A stretch of 64,000 bases of DNA from Luteibacter aegosomatis (GCF_023078455.1 NZ_CP095740.1:1910001-1974000); one strand, 5' to 3'; numbered from the stretch's first letter, positions 1-8,578 are shown. Numbers and translations are program-made. The notes: generated from the sequence alone by a model not told the origin.

Positions 1-112
1 TCTGCGACAGCGCCGACGTGGAGACGCCGAGCTCGGCGGCCGCCCGGGTGAAGCTGGCATGACGGGCGACGCATGCGAAGGCGGCGATGGCAGGGAACAG
101 GTCGGACGACAT
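1..112 (-). CDS. LysR-family regulator, N-terminal fragment cut by the window edge
   Basis: Reading leftwards from an ATG at 112 (an in-frame ATG also lies at 124), the first 37 residues are the winged helix-turn-helix of a LysR regulator: the order LFPAIAAFACVARHASFTRA then AAELGVSTSALSQ matches the family's recognition helix. The rest of the gene lies beyond base 1. It is divergent from the aldo/keto reductase at 218, the usual arrangement for a LysR protein controlling its neighbour. That regulatory link is inference; the family call rests on the HTH alone. Confidence 0.7.
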   Translation of the reverse strand, partial: MSSDLFPAIAAFACVARHASFTRAAAELGVSTSALSQ

Positions 113-217
113 GAGGTAGGCCATTGTGAAGCAAGGCTTCAAAGCGTATGCGCCTTTACCAGCTTTATCTACATGACCCGGCTACCTAGATTTCAGGGAC
201 CCTTTCTGGAGCCGCCC

Positions 218-1282
218 ATGAACAAGCAACTCAATGATTACGTCACGCTGGGCCGGTCCGGCCTGCGCGTCAGCCCCGTATCGATCGGCACCATGACCTT
301 CGGCAAGGACTGGGGCTGGGGTGCCACCGAAGCGGATGCCCGGCGCATGCTGGACCTCTACATGGAGCGGGGTGGCAACTTCATCGATACCGCCAACTTC
401 TACACGGGCGGCACGTCGGAGCGCCTGCTGGGCGAGTTCCTCCGTGGGCGTCGCGACAAGGCCGTGGTAGCCACCAAGTATTCGCTCAACGTCGATCCGT
501 CCAACATCAACGCGGGCGGCAACCACCGGCGCAACATGATGCGTGCCGTGGAAGAGAGCCTGAAGCGACTGGGCACCGACTACATCGATCTCTACTACCT
601 GCACGTGTGGGACGGAACCACTCCGGTGGAAGAAATCATGCGCGCGTTCGACGACCTGGTGCGCGCGGGCAAGATCGTCTATGCAGGCATCTCCGATACG
701 CCCGCGTGGCAGGTGGCGCGCATGCAGACGCTGGCCGACCTTCGCGGCTGGGCGCCGCTGGTGGCGTTGCAGATCGAACACAGCCTGGTGGAGCGCACGG
801 TGGAACACGACCTGATTCCCATGGCCCACGAGTTGGGCCTCGGCGTCGTCGCGTGGTCGCCTTTGGCGAATGGCGTGCTGTCCGGCAAGTACACGCGTGC
901 CGACATCGAGACGCATAAGGGGGCGGACATGTTCAGCGGCGGCCGCGCGGCCGTGGCCGCGGGTGTCGGCTCGTTGAGCGAGCGGAACCTCGATATCGCC
1001 GAGGTGGTAAAGGCCGTCGCGCTCGACGTGGGACGCAGCCCGGCGCAGGTCTCCTTGGCGTGGTTGCTTGCAAAGAGCGCCCCCGCCGTCATCCCGATCC
1101 TGGGGGCACGCACGGCGGCCCAGTTCGAGGAAAACCTGGATGCCCTGTCGGTATCGCTGTCGACCGAGCAGTTGGCCCGCCTCGATGAGGCCAGCGACAT
1201 CGCGACGCCGTTTCCGCACCGATTCCTTCCGCTTGTGCAGGCCCAGGTGTTGGGGCAGGGGAGACTCAGCGTCATGCATTAA
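218..1282 (+). CDS. Aldo/keto reductase
   Basis: A 354-residue NADPH-dependent aldo/keto reductase that would reduce aldehydes or ketones in the cytoplasm. The family tetrad is visible: Asp57, Tyr62 (in NFIDTANFY), Lys87 (VVATKYS) and His129 (YYLHVWD), followed by the late strand and cofactor segments (AWSPLANGVLSGKY, then VIPILGARTAAQFEENL). The frame stays open upstream to base 59, but the family start fits the ATG at 218 (MNKQLNDYVTLGRSGLRVSPV), which has a CTGGAG sequence a few bases ahead. It is divergent from a LysR gene, which probably regulates it. The substrate cannot be read from the sequence. Confidence 0.9.
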   Translation: MNKQLNDYVTLGRSGLRVSPVSIGTMTFGKDWGWGATEADARRMLDLYMERGGNFIDTANFYTGGTSERLLGEFLRGRRDKAVVATKYSLNVDPSNINAGGNHRRNMMRAVEESLKRLGTDYIDLYYLHVWDGTTPVEEIMRAFDDLVRAGKIVYAGISDTPAWQVARMQTLADLRGWAPLVALQIEHSLVERTVEHDLIPMAHELGLGVVAWSPLANGVLSGKYTRADIETHKGADMFSGGRAAVAAGVGSLSERNLDIAEVVKAVALDVGRSPAQVSLAWLLAKSAPAVIPILGARTAAQFEENLDALSVSLSTEQLARLDEASDIATPFPHRFLPLVQAQVLGQGRLSVMH

Positions 1283-1386
1283 GTGCGTTGGTCCGTGGCG
1301 GTCTGCGACAGACTCTCGACGCGGCAAGATCACGCCCCGGGAGAAACCCAAGGTAGCGCGGATCATCGTCGGCGCCCGGCTGCCGC

Positions 1387-1863
1387 TCAAGGCTTCTCAC
1401 GCACCAGGGTGATCTTGCCATTGGGCTCCAGCCGGGCGATCCGGACGTTGGCCTCATCCTCCAGGCCCGCGGCATGGAGGGCGCGGTCGAGCGCGGCGTC
1501 GGGCACGTTATGCCGGCGAAGCATGGAAGCGTCCCGGATGCCGCTCTTCACAAGGATGGCCGGAAAGCCCTCGACCAAGCGGTTCATCCGCGGAAAGCGG
1601 GCGCAGATCCACGCAAGGAGTTTGTCCGTGGCGAGGATGCTCGCCACGCCGATGAACGGCCCGAGCATTCCCTTGTCATCGCCGATGATCGCGGTACGTA
1701 ACGCGCCGCCAGCCAGTGCGAGCACGACGATATCGAAGGCTCACATTTCCCCGAACGTCCGTTTGCCGGAAAGACGCATCAGGACCAGGAGGCCCAGGTA
1801 GGTCACGGCCCCGCGAAGCACATAAGTCCACCAGGGCGCGGACAGTTCGATCAGGTCGTTCAT
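1387..1863 (-). pseudogene. YetF/DUF421 membrane protein interrupted by one stop codon
   Basis: Reading from the ATG at 1863 (with AGAGGAA ahead), one frame gives a short YetF-type protein: an N-terminal membrane segment (WWTYVLRGAVTYLGLLVLMR) leading into SGKRTFGEM, then the DUF421 cytoplasmic domain (FPRMNRLVEGFPAILVKSG, RRHNVPDAALDRALHAAGL, ending ARLEPNGKITLVREKP). Between GEM and AFDIVVLALAGG lies an in-frame TGA at 1741-1743, where the family has an ordinary residue. Both sides are in the same frame and otherwise intact, so the damage is a single substitution and looks recent. A sequencing error is the alternative. Confidence 0.75.
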
Positions 1864-2155
1864 GGAGATTCCTCTTGACCAAACATGTGAGTGGCTTCCA
1901 TTTCAACGCGGGTCCCGTCGGCAGGATGTGGCCTGATCCTGCCTTCGGACGAAGACCCCGGACGGCCGACGTATGACGGCCCTCACGTGGATTTCGCCTG
2001 GGGCAGGGGCCGGGCGACTTGCGCTGACGTGGCTACGGTGGCGGCGTGAGACGCTTCCTGCCGTCGCCGTCGAGCCGCGTTGACGCGCCATTAACACCGT
2101 AAGGACAGGCTTGCGCGAGACTCCGAGGTCGGTTTCAGTGACATGGTGAAGCACG

Positions 2156-3790
2156 TTGACGAACGACGGCATTGCGGGCGCAGGGAGCCCGGCGTTCCAA
2201 CGCTTACGGATGAGCGAAACCCAGTTTCGGATTCTGGTTCAGGGCGTTGCGGATTACGCGGTCTACATGCTGGACCCCGAGGGGCACGTGGCCACTTGGA
2301 ATTCGGGCGCGGAACGCATCAAGGGCTACCTGCCTGACGAAATCATTGGTAGCCATTTCTCGGCCTTCTACACCGAGGAAGACCGGCTCGCGGGCATCCC
2401 GCATCGCAACTTGAGCATCGCTGCCGAGATCGGCCGAGCGGAAGACGAAGGCTGGCGCTTGCGCAAGGACGGCAGCCGGTTCTGGGCGCACGTTGTCATC
2501 GATCGCATCCTCGACGACGACGGAGCCCTCCTGGGGTTTGCCAAGGTGACCCGCGATGTCACCGAAAAGCGCGCTGCCGAACAGCAGTTGGAGGAGGCGC
2601 GCGAGGCCTTGTTTCAAGCGCAGAAAATGGAAGCCATCGGTCAGTTGACCGGCGGGATGGCGCATGACTTCAACAACCTGCTGATGGCCGTCCAGGGCAC
2701 CTTGGAATTGCTGCGCGATCGTTTGCCCGAGGATTCGCGCACCCAGTCCATTTTTCAGACGGCGATGGCGGGGATCGAACGGGGGGCGTCGCTCACGCAG
2801 CGCATGCTCGCGTTTGCCCGCCGCCAGGAACTCAAGCCCACGGCGGTGGACTTGCCCGCCTTGATCCACGGCATGCGCGAGATGACCCGGACCACGCTCG
2901 GTTCCCGGGTGGAGGTCACCACCCGGTTCCCGTTGTCGTTGGGCCGCGCGCTGGTCGATCCCCACCAGCTCGAGCTGGCGTTACTGAATCTGCTGGTCAA
3001 CGCTCGCGACGCGATGCCCAACGGCGGCCACATCGAAATCTCGGCCCAGTCGCAAATCCTGGATGGCAAGCACGCGTCCGGGCTCGCCCCGGGCCGGTAT
3101 ATCCGACTGTCTGTGGCCGATGACGGGGAAGGCATGTCGTCGGAAACGCTCGCCCGCGCCACCGACCCGTTCTTCACCACCAAAGGGGTGGGGAAGGGCA
3201 CTGGACTTGGGTTGTCGATGGTTCACGGGTTGGCCGAGCAGTCCAACGGACGCCTCATGGTCGAAAGCACCCTCGGCCAAGGCACCGTGGTGTCCTTGCT
3301 TCTGCCGGCGGCGGGGGATGCTTACGACACGGAGACTGCCCGACCTTCCGGCGCGGCGGCGGACCTTCGCCCTCCAGAGTACGGGCGATCCCTGAAAATC
3401 CTGGCTGTCGACGACGATGCGCTGGTGCGGGATACCTTGTGCGCGATGCTCGAAGACATGGGCCATGTGGTGGTGGCGGCCGAGTCCGGCAGCCATGCGC
3501 TAGTGGCCTTCGAAGCGCCCGGTAAATTTGACCTGTTGCTCACCGATTTCTCGATGCCGGGAATGACCGGTGCCGAGTTGGCGGAGGCCTTGCGTCGGCT
3601 CCAACCGACGTTGCCGATCGTGGTTGCCTCCGGCTATGCCGAGGCACTTTCGTCTCCGGAAAGCGCAGGCATCACGCGGCTGGCCAAACCATTCAACCGC
3701 TCCATGCTGGCCTCGGCCATCGAAGCAGCGGGATCGTGGCTTGCCGATCACGCGAGGGTTCCCTCGTCGGCGGCGCCCTCGCCCATCTGA
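2156..3790 (+). CDS. Hybrid sensor histidine kinase (PAS - HisKA - HATPase - receiver)
   Basis: A 544-residue soluble hybrid kinase with no membrane segments. Order: a PAS domain with PAC tail (about 20-140, DYAVYMLDPEGHVATWNSGA ... FAKVTRDVTEKR); a short coiled linker; a HisKA domain with the phospho-acceptor at about His170 (MAHDFNNLL); an ATPase domain with N box (NLLVNARDAMPNGG), G1 (DDGEGM), F box (PFFTTK) and G2 (GTGLGLSMV); and a receiver with the acidic pair DDD, phospho-Asp near 464 (LLLTDFSMPGMTG) and the conserved Lys in LAKPFN. The TTG at 2156 (GGTGAAG nearby) keeps residues before the PAS; an ATG at 2210 is the alternative start. A signal sensed in the cytoplasm, possibly light or redox, is inference. 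Confidence 0.9.
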   Translation: MTNDGIAGAGSPAFQRLRMSETQFRILVQGVADYAVYMLDPEGHVATWNSGAERIKGYLPDEIIGSHFSAFYTEEDRLAGIPHRNLSIAAEIGRAEDEGWRLRKDGSRFWAHVVIDRILDDDGALLGFAKVTRDVTEKRAAEQQLEEAREALFQAQKMEAIGQLTGGMAHDFNNLLMAVQGTLELLRDRLPEDSRTQSIFQTAMAGIERGASLTQRMLAFARRQELKPTAVDLPALIHGMREMTRTTLGSRVEVTTRFPLSLGRALVDPHQLELALLNLLVNARDAMPNGGHIEISAQSQILDGKHASGLAPGRYIRLSVADDGEGMSSETLARATDPFFTTKGVGKGTGLGLSMVHGLAEQSNGRLMVESTLGQGTVVSLLLPAAGDAYDTETARPSGAAADLRPPEYGRSLKILAVDDDALVRDTLCAMLEDMGHVVVAAESGSHALVAFEAPGKFDLLLTDFSMPGMTGAELAEALRRLQPTLPIVVASGYAEALSSPESAGITRLAKPFNRSMLASAIEAAGSWLADHARVPSSAAPSPI

Positions 3791-3903
3791 CGGCCATGGC
3801 ACGCTGCGTGAAGAGCGCAGGCGAACACGTTCGAGTATTTCTTCGCAGCCCTTTGACGCGCGCCTTCGCAACCTCTTGCGGGCACTGCGACGAGGAGAGC
3901 GCC

Positions 3904-4083
3904 ATGAGCGACGACACGAACCACCGCGGCCCCGCCGATGCTCAACGGATCAACCTCAACGAACGCTATGAAGTGCGCTACTGGACGAGCGCGCCGGGTG
4001 TGTCGGAAGAACGATTGCGTGAGGTCGTCGGGCAGGTTGGCGTGATGGTGAAGGACGTGCGCAGGGATCTCGGTCAGGCATGA
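3904..4083 (+). CDS. DUF3606 family small protein
   Basis: A 59-residue protein whose core (RINLNERYEVRYWTSAPGVS, then LREVVGQVG ... VKDVRRDL) matches the DUF3606 pattern: an INLNE-YEV-YW start, a helix beginning VSxExL, and a terminal VxDVRRxL. The ATG at 3904 follows GAGGAGAGC, a good ribosome site, so longer readings from 3736 are unlikely. Its stop overlaps the next start by four bases (ATGA), so the two are probably translated together. The family's function is unknown to me; such proteins are common in stress-related clusters. Confidence 0.75.
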   Translation: MSDDTNHRGPADAQRINLNERYEVRYWTSAPGVSEERLREVVGQVGVMVKDVRRDLGQA

Positions 4084-4295
4084 CGGAGCGTGTGGTCATC
4101 TACATCTCGCCCCCGCTGTCCCATCACGCGCCATGGAGAGTGCGCGCGGACGAAAGGCCGGTTCGCGAACTCAAAACCGAAAAGGACGCCATCACCTACG
4201 CCGGCGACGTGGCTCGAATGGTCGAGAATGCGGGAGGCGAGGTCATGATCAAGATAGAGAAACCGAACGGCGATTGGGAAGTCTTCCGCGTCTAA
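4080..4295 (+). CDS. Small DUF2188-like protein
   Basis: A 71-residue basic protein starting inside the stop of the DUF3606 gene (ATGA overlap), so the two are translationally coupled. It has the shape of DUF2188-type proteins: a beta strand with an aromatic/proline start (VVIYISPPLSHHAPWRVRAD), a Lys-x-x-Ala helix (TEKDAITYAGDVARMVENAG), and a final strand with a dipeptide turn (EVMIKIEKPNGDWEVFRV). No catalytic motif is visible and the role is unknown. The family assignment is by pattern only. Confidence 0.55.
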   Translation: MTERVVIYISPPLSHHAPWRVRADERPVRELKTEKDAITYAGDVARMVENAGGEVMIKIEKPNGDWEVFRV

Positions 4296-4411
4296 CAGTG
4301 CGGCCTTGCCGTCGAACATAAGTAACGTGGAGCGAAAATCCGATTCCCTTGACAAGGTTTTGGCATGCGCTCGTCGACATTGGGGCGTCTCTTCACCAGA
4401 GCCCACTTGTG

Positions 4412-5160
4412 ATGAAGCCTTCCGGTACGCTTGCCTTGCTCATCCCGTGCCTCAACGAGGAGCGCGCGCTCGGCTCCCTGTTGACCGAGTTGAAATCGTT
4501 GAGGCTGCCGATCATCGTGGTCGACGACGGCTCCACCGATGGGACCTTGGACGTGGCGCTGGCGCATGACGTGCGCGTGGTGCGGCACGACACATGCCAG
4601 GGCAAAGGAAACGCCCTGCGCAGCGGTTGGACTCATGCGCGAGATTGGGGCTACACCGGCGTGATTCGCTCGACGGCGACGGCCAGCATCGGGCCGACGA
4701 TGTGGCAGCCGTGCTTGATGCCGCCCGGCAGGCCCCACAGTCGTTGGTCATCGGGGCCCGTCTCAAGGGGCGGGATGCACAGCCGGCTCGGCGCCGACGA
4801 GCCAATGTGGTTGCCGACTGGGCGGTATCCAAAGCGGCCGGGCAGGTCATCACCGACTCGCAGAGCGGCCTCCGGTATTACCCCGCCAGCGTGCTGGATC
4901 TGAAAGGGCTTCCTACGGATCACTTCGTGTTCGAAAGCGCGATACTGGTGGAATCGTCTCGGCAGTTGGGCGCGCGTATACGTTTCGTGCCCATCTGGGC
5001 AAGGTATGAACCGACCATGCGCCCAAGTCATTTTCGATCGGTGCGAGACATCGCACGCATCACAGGCTACCTCATGGCGGCCATCCTGCGTTATGCCGTC
5101 CTCGGCCGCATGCCGCCGGGATCCCAACCACGTCCCGGGGCGCCACGTCCCACACCCTGA
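4412..5160 (+). pseudogene. Family 2 glycosyltransferase with a -1 frameshift
   Basis: The first frame from the ATG at 4412 encodes a GT2 N-terminus: LALLIPCLNEERALGSLL, the UDP-sugar/divalent-ion motif IIVVDDGSTDGT, and GKGNALRSGWTHARDWGYTGVI. At about 4666 the family's next motif (LDGDGQHRADDV) appears only in the neighbouring frame, which then runs to 5160 with the rest of the domain (SLVIGARLKGR, VITDSQSGLRYYP, HFVFESAILVESSRQLGARI). Restoring one base at the GTGATTCGCTC junction gives a continuous protein of about 248 residues, similar to dolichol- or undecaprenyl-phosphate sugar transferases without the membrane tail. Either a real inactivation or a base-calling error. Confidence 0.8.
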
Positions 5161-5551
5161 CCGCATCGTGCCGCGGCGCCAAGGGGTCTAAAGAAAGACG
5201 GCATGGAGCGTCTCGCTGGTTGTTGCCCCAGCGATACAGCGGCTCGTACAGGATTACCGGATCGCGAGTCGTCGACGCAAAGATCCTTCCGTCTCCATGG
5301 TGGCCCATGGCCCCGCTGCTCGTTGCCCACGCTGTCCCTGGTGGTCGCCGCAGATCCGCGCAGGTCGACCGACGCCGGAAGCGTTCCATCGAGTACCCGC
5401 TCCGGCGGCCCGGCGACTGGACATCGTATAATAGCGGGGCGCTTGCCGGAGATAACGGCGTGCGCATGCCCCCACCCATGGGTGCCTGCTCGCCCCCCTT
5501 TCGGGGAACCAGGCAGCACAAACCCGCCTGCCCGAAACAACGGAAAATGCC
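5161..5551 (+). promoter_or_regulatory. Leader region ahead of yjdM with -10 box and nested hairpin
   Basis: This 391-base gap carries no gene. A perfect TATAAT lies at 5427-5432, with no good -35 box at normal spacing. Downstream, the transcript could fold: TGCCTG (5483-5488) pairs with CAGGCA (5510-5515) around an inner CCCC...GGGG stem near 5495-5506, just after the palindrome ACCCATGGGT. There is no T-run, so it is not a standard terminator. I do not recognise a known riboswitch here. A -10 box about 120 bases before the start codon suggests a long structured 5' UTR. Confidence 0.35.
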
Positions 5552-5899
5552 GTGAACACATCAACCATCTCCGCGTGCCCTCAATGCGGCATGGAGAACA
5601 CCTATCCTGATGGGGACATGTACATCTGCGCCGATTGCGCGCACGAGTGGCCGCAGCAGCAGGCGGATATCGAGGAACACGTCGCCGTGGCGCGGGACGT
5701 TCACGGGAACCTGCTCAATAACGGCGACACGGTCGTGGTGATCAAGGATCTGAAGGTCAAGGGTTCGTCCATTCCCCTCAAGCAAGGGACCGTCATCCGC
5801 AACATCCGCCTGGTCGACGGGGGCGCGGATCACATCGAAGGAAACTCGGACAAGATCAAGGGCCTGGTGCTCAAGGTCTGCTTTCTGAAGAAGGCCTAG
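5552..5899 (+). CDS. yjdM: YjdM/PhnA zinc-ribbon protein
   Basis: A 115-residue protein of the YjdM (formerly PhnA) family: an N-terminal zinc ribbon with two Cys pairs (CPQC at 9-12 and CADC at about 27-30), then the conserved beta-barrel domain (DVHGNLLNNGDTVVVIKDLK, VKGSSIPLKQGTVIRNIRL, IKGLVLKVCFLKK). Length and both domains match the family. The name PhnA came from proximity to phosphonate genes in E. coli; a role in phosphonate use has not been established, so the cellular job is uncertain. It converges on the monooxygenase gene with a four-base overlap of the two stop regions at 5896-5899. Confidence 0.9.
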   Translation: MNTSTISACPQCGMENTYPDGDMYICADCAHEWPQQQADIEEHVAVARDVHGNLLNNGDTVVVIKDLKVKGSSIPLKQGTVIRNIRLVDGGADHIEGNSDKIKGLVLKVCFLKKA

Positions 5900-7065
5900 T
5901 CGCCGCCGTCAGCCGGGATGTTCGAGCGGTGGCTCGCCGCTGCCCGATAGTCCGCGAAGAGATCGATCAGGCTTTGCGGCGCCCGCTCGTCGAACATCAC
6001 CTTTAGATTTCGCGCTGCCTCTGCCGCCGCGGCGGCGCTTCGTGGGAACAGGTCCGTTTCGTAGGAGCGAAGAGCCGCCTCGATGTCGTTCGAGTGGCTT
6101 GCGATCGCTTTTCCGAGTTCGGCACCATCGAACATCGCGAGATTGGCCCCTTCGCCGGAGAACGGCGACATGAGATGGGCTGCATCGCCGAGAAGCGTCA
6201 CGCCAGGCGAGCGGTCCCAGCGATGGTCGATCGGCAGCGCATGGATCGGGCGCAGGACCGGAGGCGTGTCGCTGTTCGTGATGAGAGACGTCAGCGCGGG
6301 TGCCCAATCGTGGAACTCGGTCAGGAACCTGCCCTCGACGGCGAACTCGCGTATCCCATCCTCCGGTTTGTTCAACGCGACGTAGGCATGCAGTACCGCA
6401 TTCGCCTCGCGATGCGCCAGGATGCCCTTGCCGGGTGCGATCGCCATCATGGCACCGGCGCCCACCGCGGCCGCCGCCGCCTGATGTCGGGCATCGGCGT
6501 CATGGAGATAGGTCTCTATGAACGTCATCCCGGTGTAGCTTGGTATCGCGGTCGAGAGTAGCGGCCGGACCTTCGACCACGCACCGTCGGCGCCCACGAG
6601 CAGATCGGTGTCGATGCTCGTTCCATGGGTGAAGCGGAGCCGATGCCGTCCGTCGCCGAGGGATTCGGCGCTCGATAGGCGATGTCCCCAACGAATCATC
6701 CCGGGAGGAATCGAATCGAGCAGGATGCGGCGCAGATCGGCCCGCTGCACCTCCGGCCGCCCACCGTTGCCGTCGTCTGGCTCGTCGAGCAGGACGGTGC
6801 CGTTCTTGTCGAGTACCCGCGACGCTTGCCCTCCGGCATGGATGATGCCGCGAAACGCGTCGAGCAGCCCTGCCGCTTCGAGCGCGCGCTGGCCGTTGTA
6901 TTCGTGGATATCGAGTTGGCCGCCTTGCGGCCGAGCCTCAGCCGACGGCTCACCTTCGTAGATCGTCGCGGCGATCCCATGGAGATGCAAAACGCGAGCG
7001 AGCGCGAGGCCGCCGAGGCCTGCGCCGATGATGGCGATGGACCGCGGATGAGGGTGCTCAGCCAT
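5896..7065 (-). CDS. TetX-like FAD-dependent monooxygenase
   Basis: A 389-residue flavoprotein hydroxylase. It has an N-terminal Rossmann GxGxxG (SIAIIGAGLGGLALARVL, about 9-28), a following acidic residue for the ribose (IYEGEPSAE), a conserved RADLRRILLDS stretch, the DG motif (LLVGADGAWSKVR), and the C-terminal FAD motif GDAAHLMSPFSGEGANLAM. The overall pattern is closest to TetX-type enzymes, which hydroxylate small aromatic or polyketide molecules using NADPH and O2. It is divergent from a TetR regulator across three copies of one palindrome, so it is probably induced by its own substrate. Whether it acts on tetracyclines cannot be judged from the sequence. Confidence 0.88.
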   Translation of the reverse strand: MAEHPHPRSIAIIGAGLGGLALARVLHLHGIAATIYEGEPSAEARPQGGQLDIHEYNGQRALEAAGLLDAFRGIIHAGGQASRVLDKNGTVLLDEPDDGNGGRPEVQRADLRRILLDSIPPGMIRWGHRLSSAESLGDGRHRLRFTHGTSIDTDLLVGADGAWSKVRPLLSTAIPSYTGMTFIETYLHDADARHQAAAAAVGAGAMMAIAPGKGILAHREANAVLHAYVALNKPEDGIREFAVEGRFLTEFHDWAPALTSLITNSDTPPVLRPIHALPIDHRWDRSPGVTLLGDAAHLMSPFSGEGANLAMFDGAELGKAIASHSNDIEAALRSYETDLFPRSAAAAAEAARNLKVMFDERAPQSLIDLFADYRAAASHRSNIPADGGD

Positions 7066-7148
7066 TCAACCCTCCTGCCGGGTTCCGTCGAGCATCGCGC
7101 CCGTCCCGAGTCGCCCGCATCGCCATGGATTTGCCCTCACTCAGTTAA

Positions 7149-7211
7149 TGGAATGTCGTTCCAATATGGTGGAACGGCATTCCACCCATGTCAACTTGGA
7201 ATGCCGTTCCA
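7149..7211. promoter_or_regulatory. Three tandem TetR-type operators
   Basis: Three 15-base palindromes lie between the divergent monooxygenase and TetR genes: TGGAATGTCGTTCCA at 7149-7163, TGGAACGGCATTCCA at 7170-7184 and TGGAATGCCGTTCCA at 7197-7211. They share TGGAAYGNCRTTCCA. Starts are 21 and 27 bases apart, so the sites lie on similar faces of the helix. The last lies 18 bases before the regulator's start. They are the obvious binding sites for the TetR protein and would control both genes. Confidence 0.85.
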
Positions 7212-7229
7212 CGTATGCCACGATGTGGC

Positions 7230-7946
7230 ATGAGCAAGACGAAACGGAAAATTCGCGGGCGGGATGAGGCTTTATCGCGCGAGCGGATCGTGGCCGTGGC
7301 CATTGATCTGCTTGACCGCGAAGGTGAAGCGGGCCTCACCTTCAAGTCGCTGGCAGCCCAGCTCGCGACCGGGCCGGGAGCGATCTATGGCCATGTCGCC
7401 AACAAGAGCGATTTGATGGTCGCCGCATCCGACGCGATCATTGCCGAGGTGCATCGCGCCCACGTGCAGGGCGCGGACCCGCGACATTCGATCAGGGCGT
7501 TCGCCCTGGGCATCTTCGATGCGTTCGACGCGCATCCATGGGTGGGAGCGGCACTTACCCGCATGCCGGGTCAGTCGCCCCTTGTTCGCGTCTTCGATAC
7601 CGTCGGCCAGAATGTCCGGGCTCTTGGTGTCCCGCCGGACAAAGAGTGGACTGCCGCCATGGCGGTGTTCAATTACATCGTCGGCGTGGGCGGCCAGAAC
7701 GCCGCCAACGCGCAGGTCGCGCGCGCGCATGCCCTGGATCGAACCGAGGCACTGGCATCGATCGCCCGCAGCTGGGGCCGTCTCGATCCAGCGGAATACC
7801 CCTTTGCGCACGGCATCGGAGCGCAATTGCGCGCGCATGACGACCGTGCCGACTTTCTCGCCGGCATCGACCTGCTCATTGCCGGAATCTTGCACGAGTT
7901 GCATGGCGTCAATAACGTCGCCCGCCACGATTCGTTTGGCGAATAA
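7230..7946 (+). CDS. TetR-family regulator of the TetX-like monooxygenase
   Basis: A 238-residue TetR-family protein. The N-terminal HTH is at about 15-60 (LSRERIVAVAIDLLDREGEA, then LTFKSLAAQLATGPGAIYGHVANKSDLMVAA), where the usual TLYRH of recognition helix 3 is replaced by AIYGH. The C-terminal part resembles the TetR_C ligand domain. The ATG at 7230 is used because a start at 7188 would lie inside the operators. The divergent monooxygenase and the three palindromes between the genes support a local repressor that also limits its own expression. The ligand is unknown. Confidence 0.88.
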   Translation: MSKTKRKIRGRDEALSRERIVAVAIDLLDREGEAGLTFKSLAAQLATGPGAIYGHVANKSDLMVAASDAIIAEVHRAHVQGADPRHSIRAFALGIFDAFDAHPWVGAALTRMPGQSPLVRVFDTVGQNVRALGVPPDKEWTAAMAVFNYIVGVGGQNAANAQVARAHALDRTEALASIARSWGRLDPAEYPFAHGIGAQLRAHDDRADFLAGIDLLIAGILHELHGVNNVARHDSFGE

Positions 7947-8275
7947 AAAGCACTGCTCACCACTTCGGCGAGTTCCAAGGCTAGGGTTTGATGTTCTCCG
8001 TACCTCACAACACCGCGGTAGATTGGCGCCGCGTGTCGAACTGGATAACGCGGCTGTTTTCCTGACGATGGGTCTCGTCGAGATGGCCGCTGGAGTGCGT
8101 TTAATACCCGCCCATGAGCCGATGCTGCCGTTCAGCCAGTCGTGCTTTGAACGTTTTCCTACTTAATTTTGCGCGTAACGGAGTAAGAACGCGGATAACG
8201 GCAGGTTTTAGCAGCGAAGAGGATGAAGTTTGCGTAAGCAAGACCTCGCCCTTCAGGAAGAGATGGAAATTTCGC
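7947..8275. other. Gap with no recognised gene
   Basis: This 329-base stretch lies between the converging TetR gene and the minus-strand peptide-modification cluster. It has no ORF with a ribosome site or a recognisable product and no clear terminator for either side. Base composition falls towards AT from about 8150, marking the left edge of the atypical cluster. Confidence 0.5.
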
Positions 8276-8578
8276 TCAGGACGGGGAGGGTTGATCTCCC
8301 GAATGACAGGCGTTACGCGCATCATCAGGGTCGGACTTCGAATCTGCCTCAAGCGGGATGAGTGCCACCGTCTCGTCAAAAAGGCGATCGAGAGCAGCGT
8401 ATTCACACGGCGCATGCGACAAATGAACAACTAACGACTCGGCGAGAACCCGGCGGTTATCGTGGGTGATCATGCACCTGTGTGCCCGCAGCCAAAAATC
8501 GATAAACCGCTGGACCGGATCGGGCAGGGATGCAAACGGGGGAAGCTCCGAACGAAGATCCTTTTTCGTTATTTGCAT
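8276..8578 (-). CDS. Small protein of unknown function, last gene of the HExxH cluster
   Basis: A 100-residue protein following the ATP-grasp-like gene by 53 bases on the same strand. The first 70 residues look like a helical globular protein (LPDPVQRFIDFWLRAHRCMI, HDNRRVLAESLVVHLSH); the last 20 are polar and probably disordered (EADSKSDPDDARNACHSGDQ). There is no signal peptide, membrane segment or motif that I recognise. Position suggests co-transcription with the modification genes; a role such as recognition partner or immunity is speculation. The start has only a weak GGATGAA ahead of it. Confidence 0.5.
   Translation of the reverse strand: MQITKKDLRSELPPFASLPDPVQRFIDFWLRAHRCMITHDNRRVLAESLVVHLSHAPCEYAALDRLFDETVALIPLEADSKSDPDDARNACHSGDQPSPS

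Noticed and set aside
1741..1743. TGA in the YetF gene as a selenocysteine codon
   Set aside because: No selenocysteine is known in this family, and no downstream hairpin with SECIS features was seen. A nonsense change is simpler.
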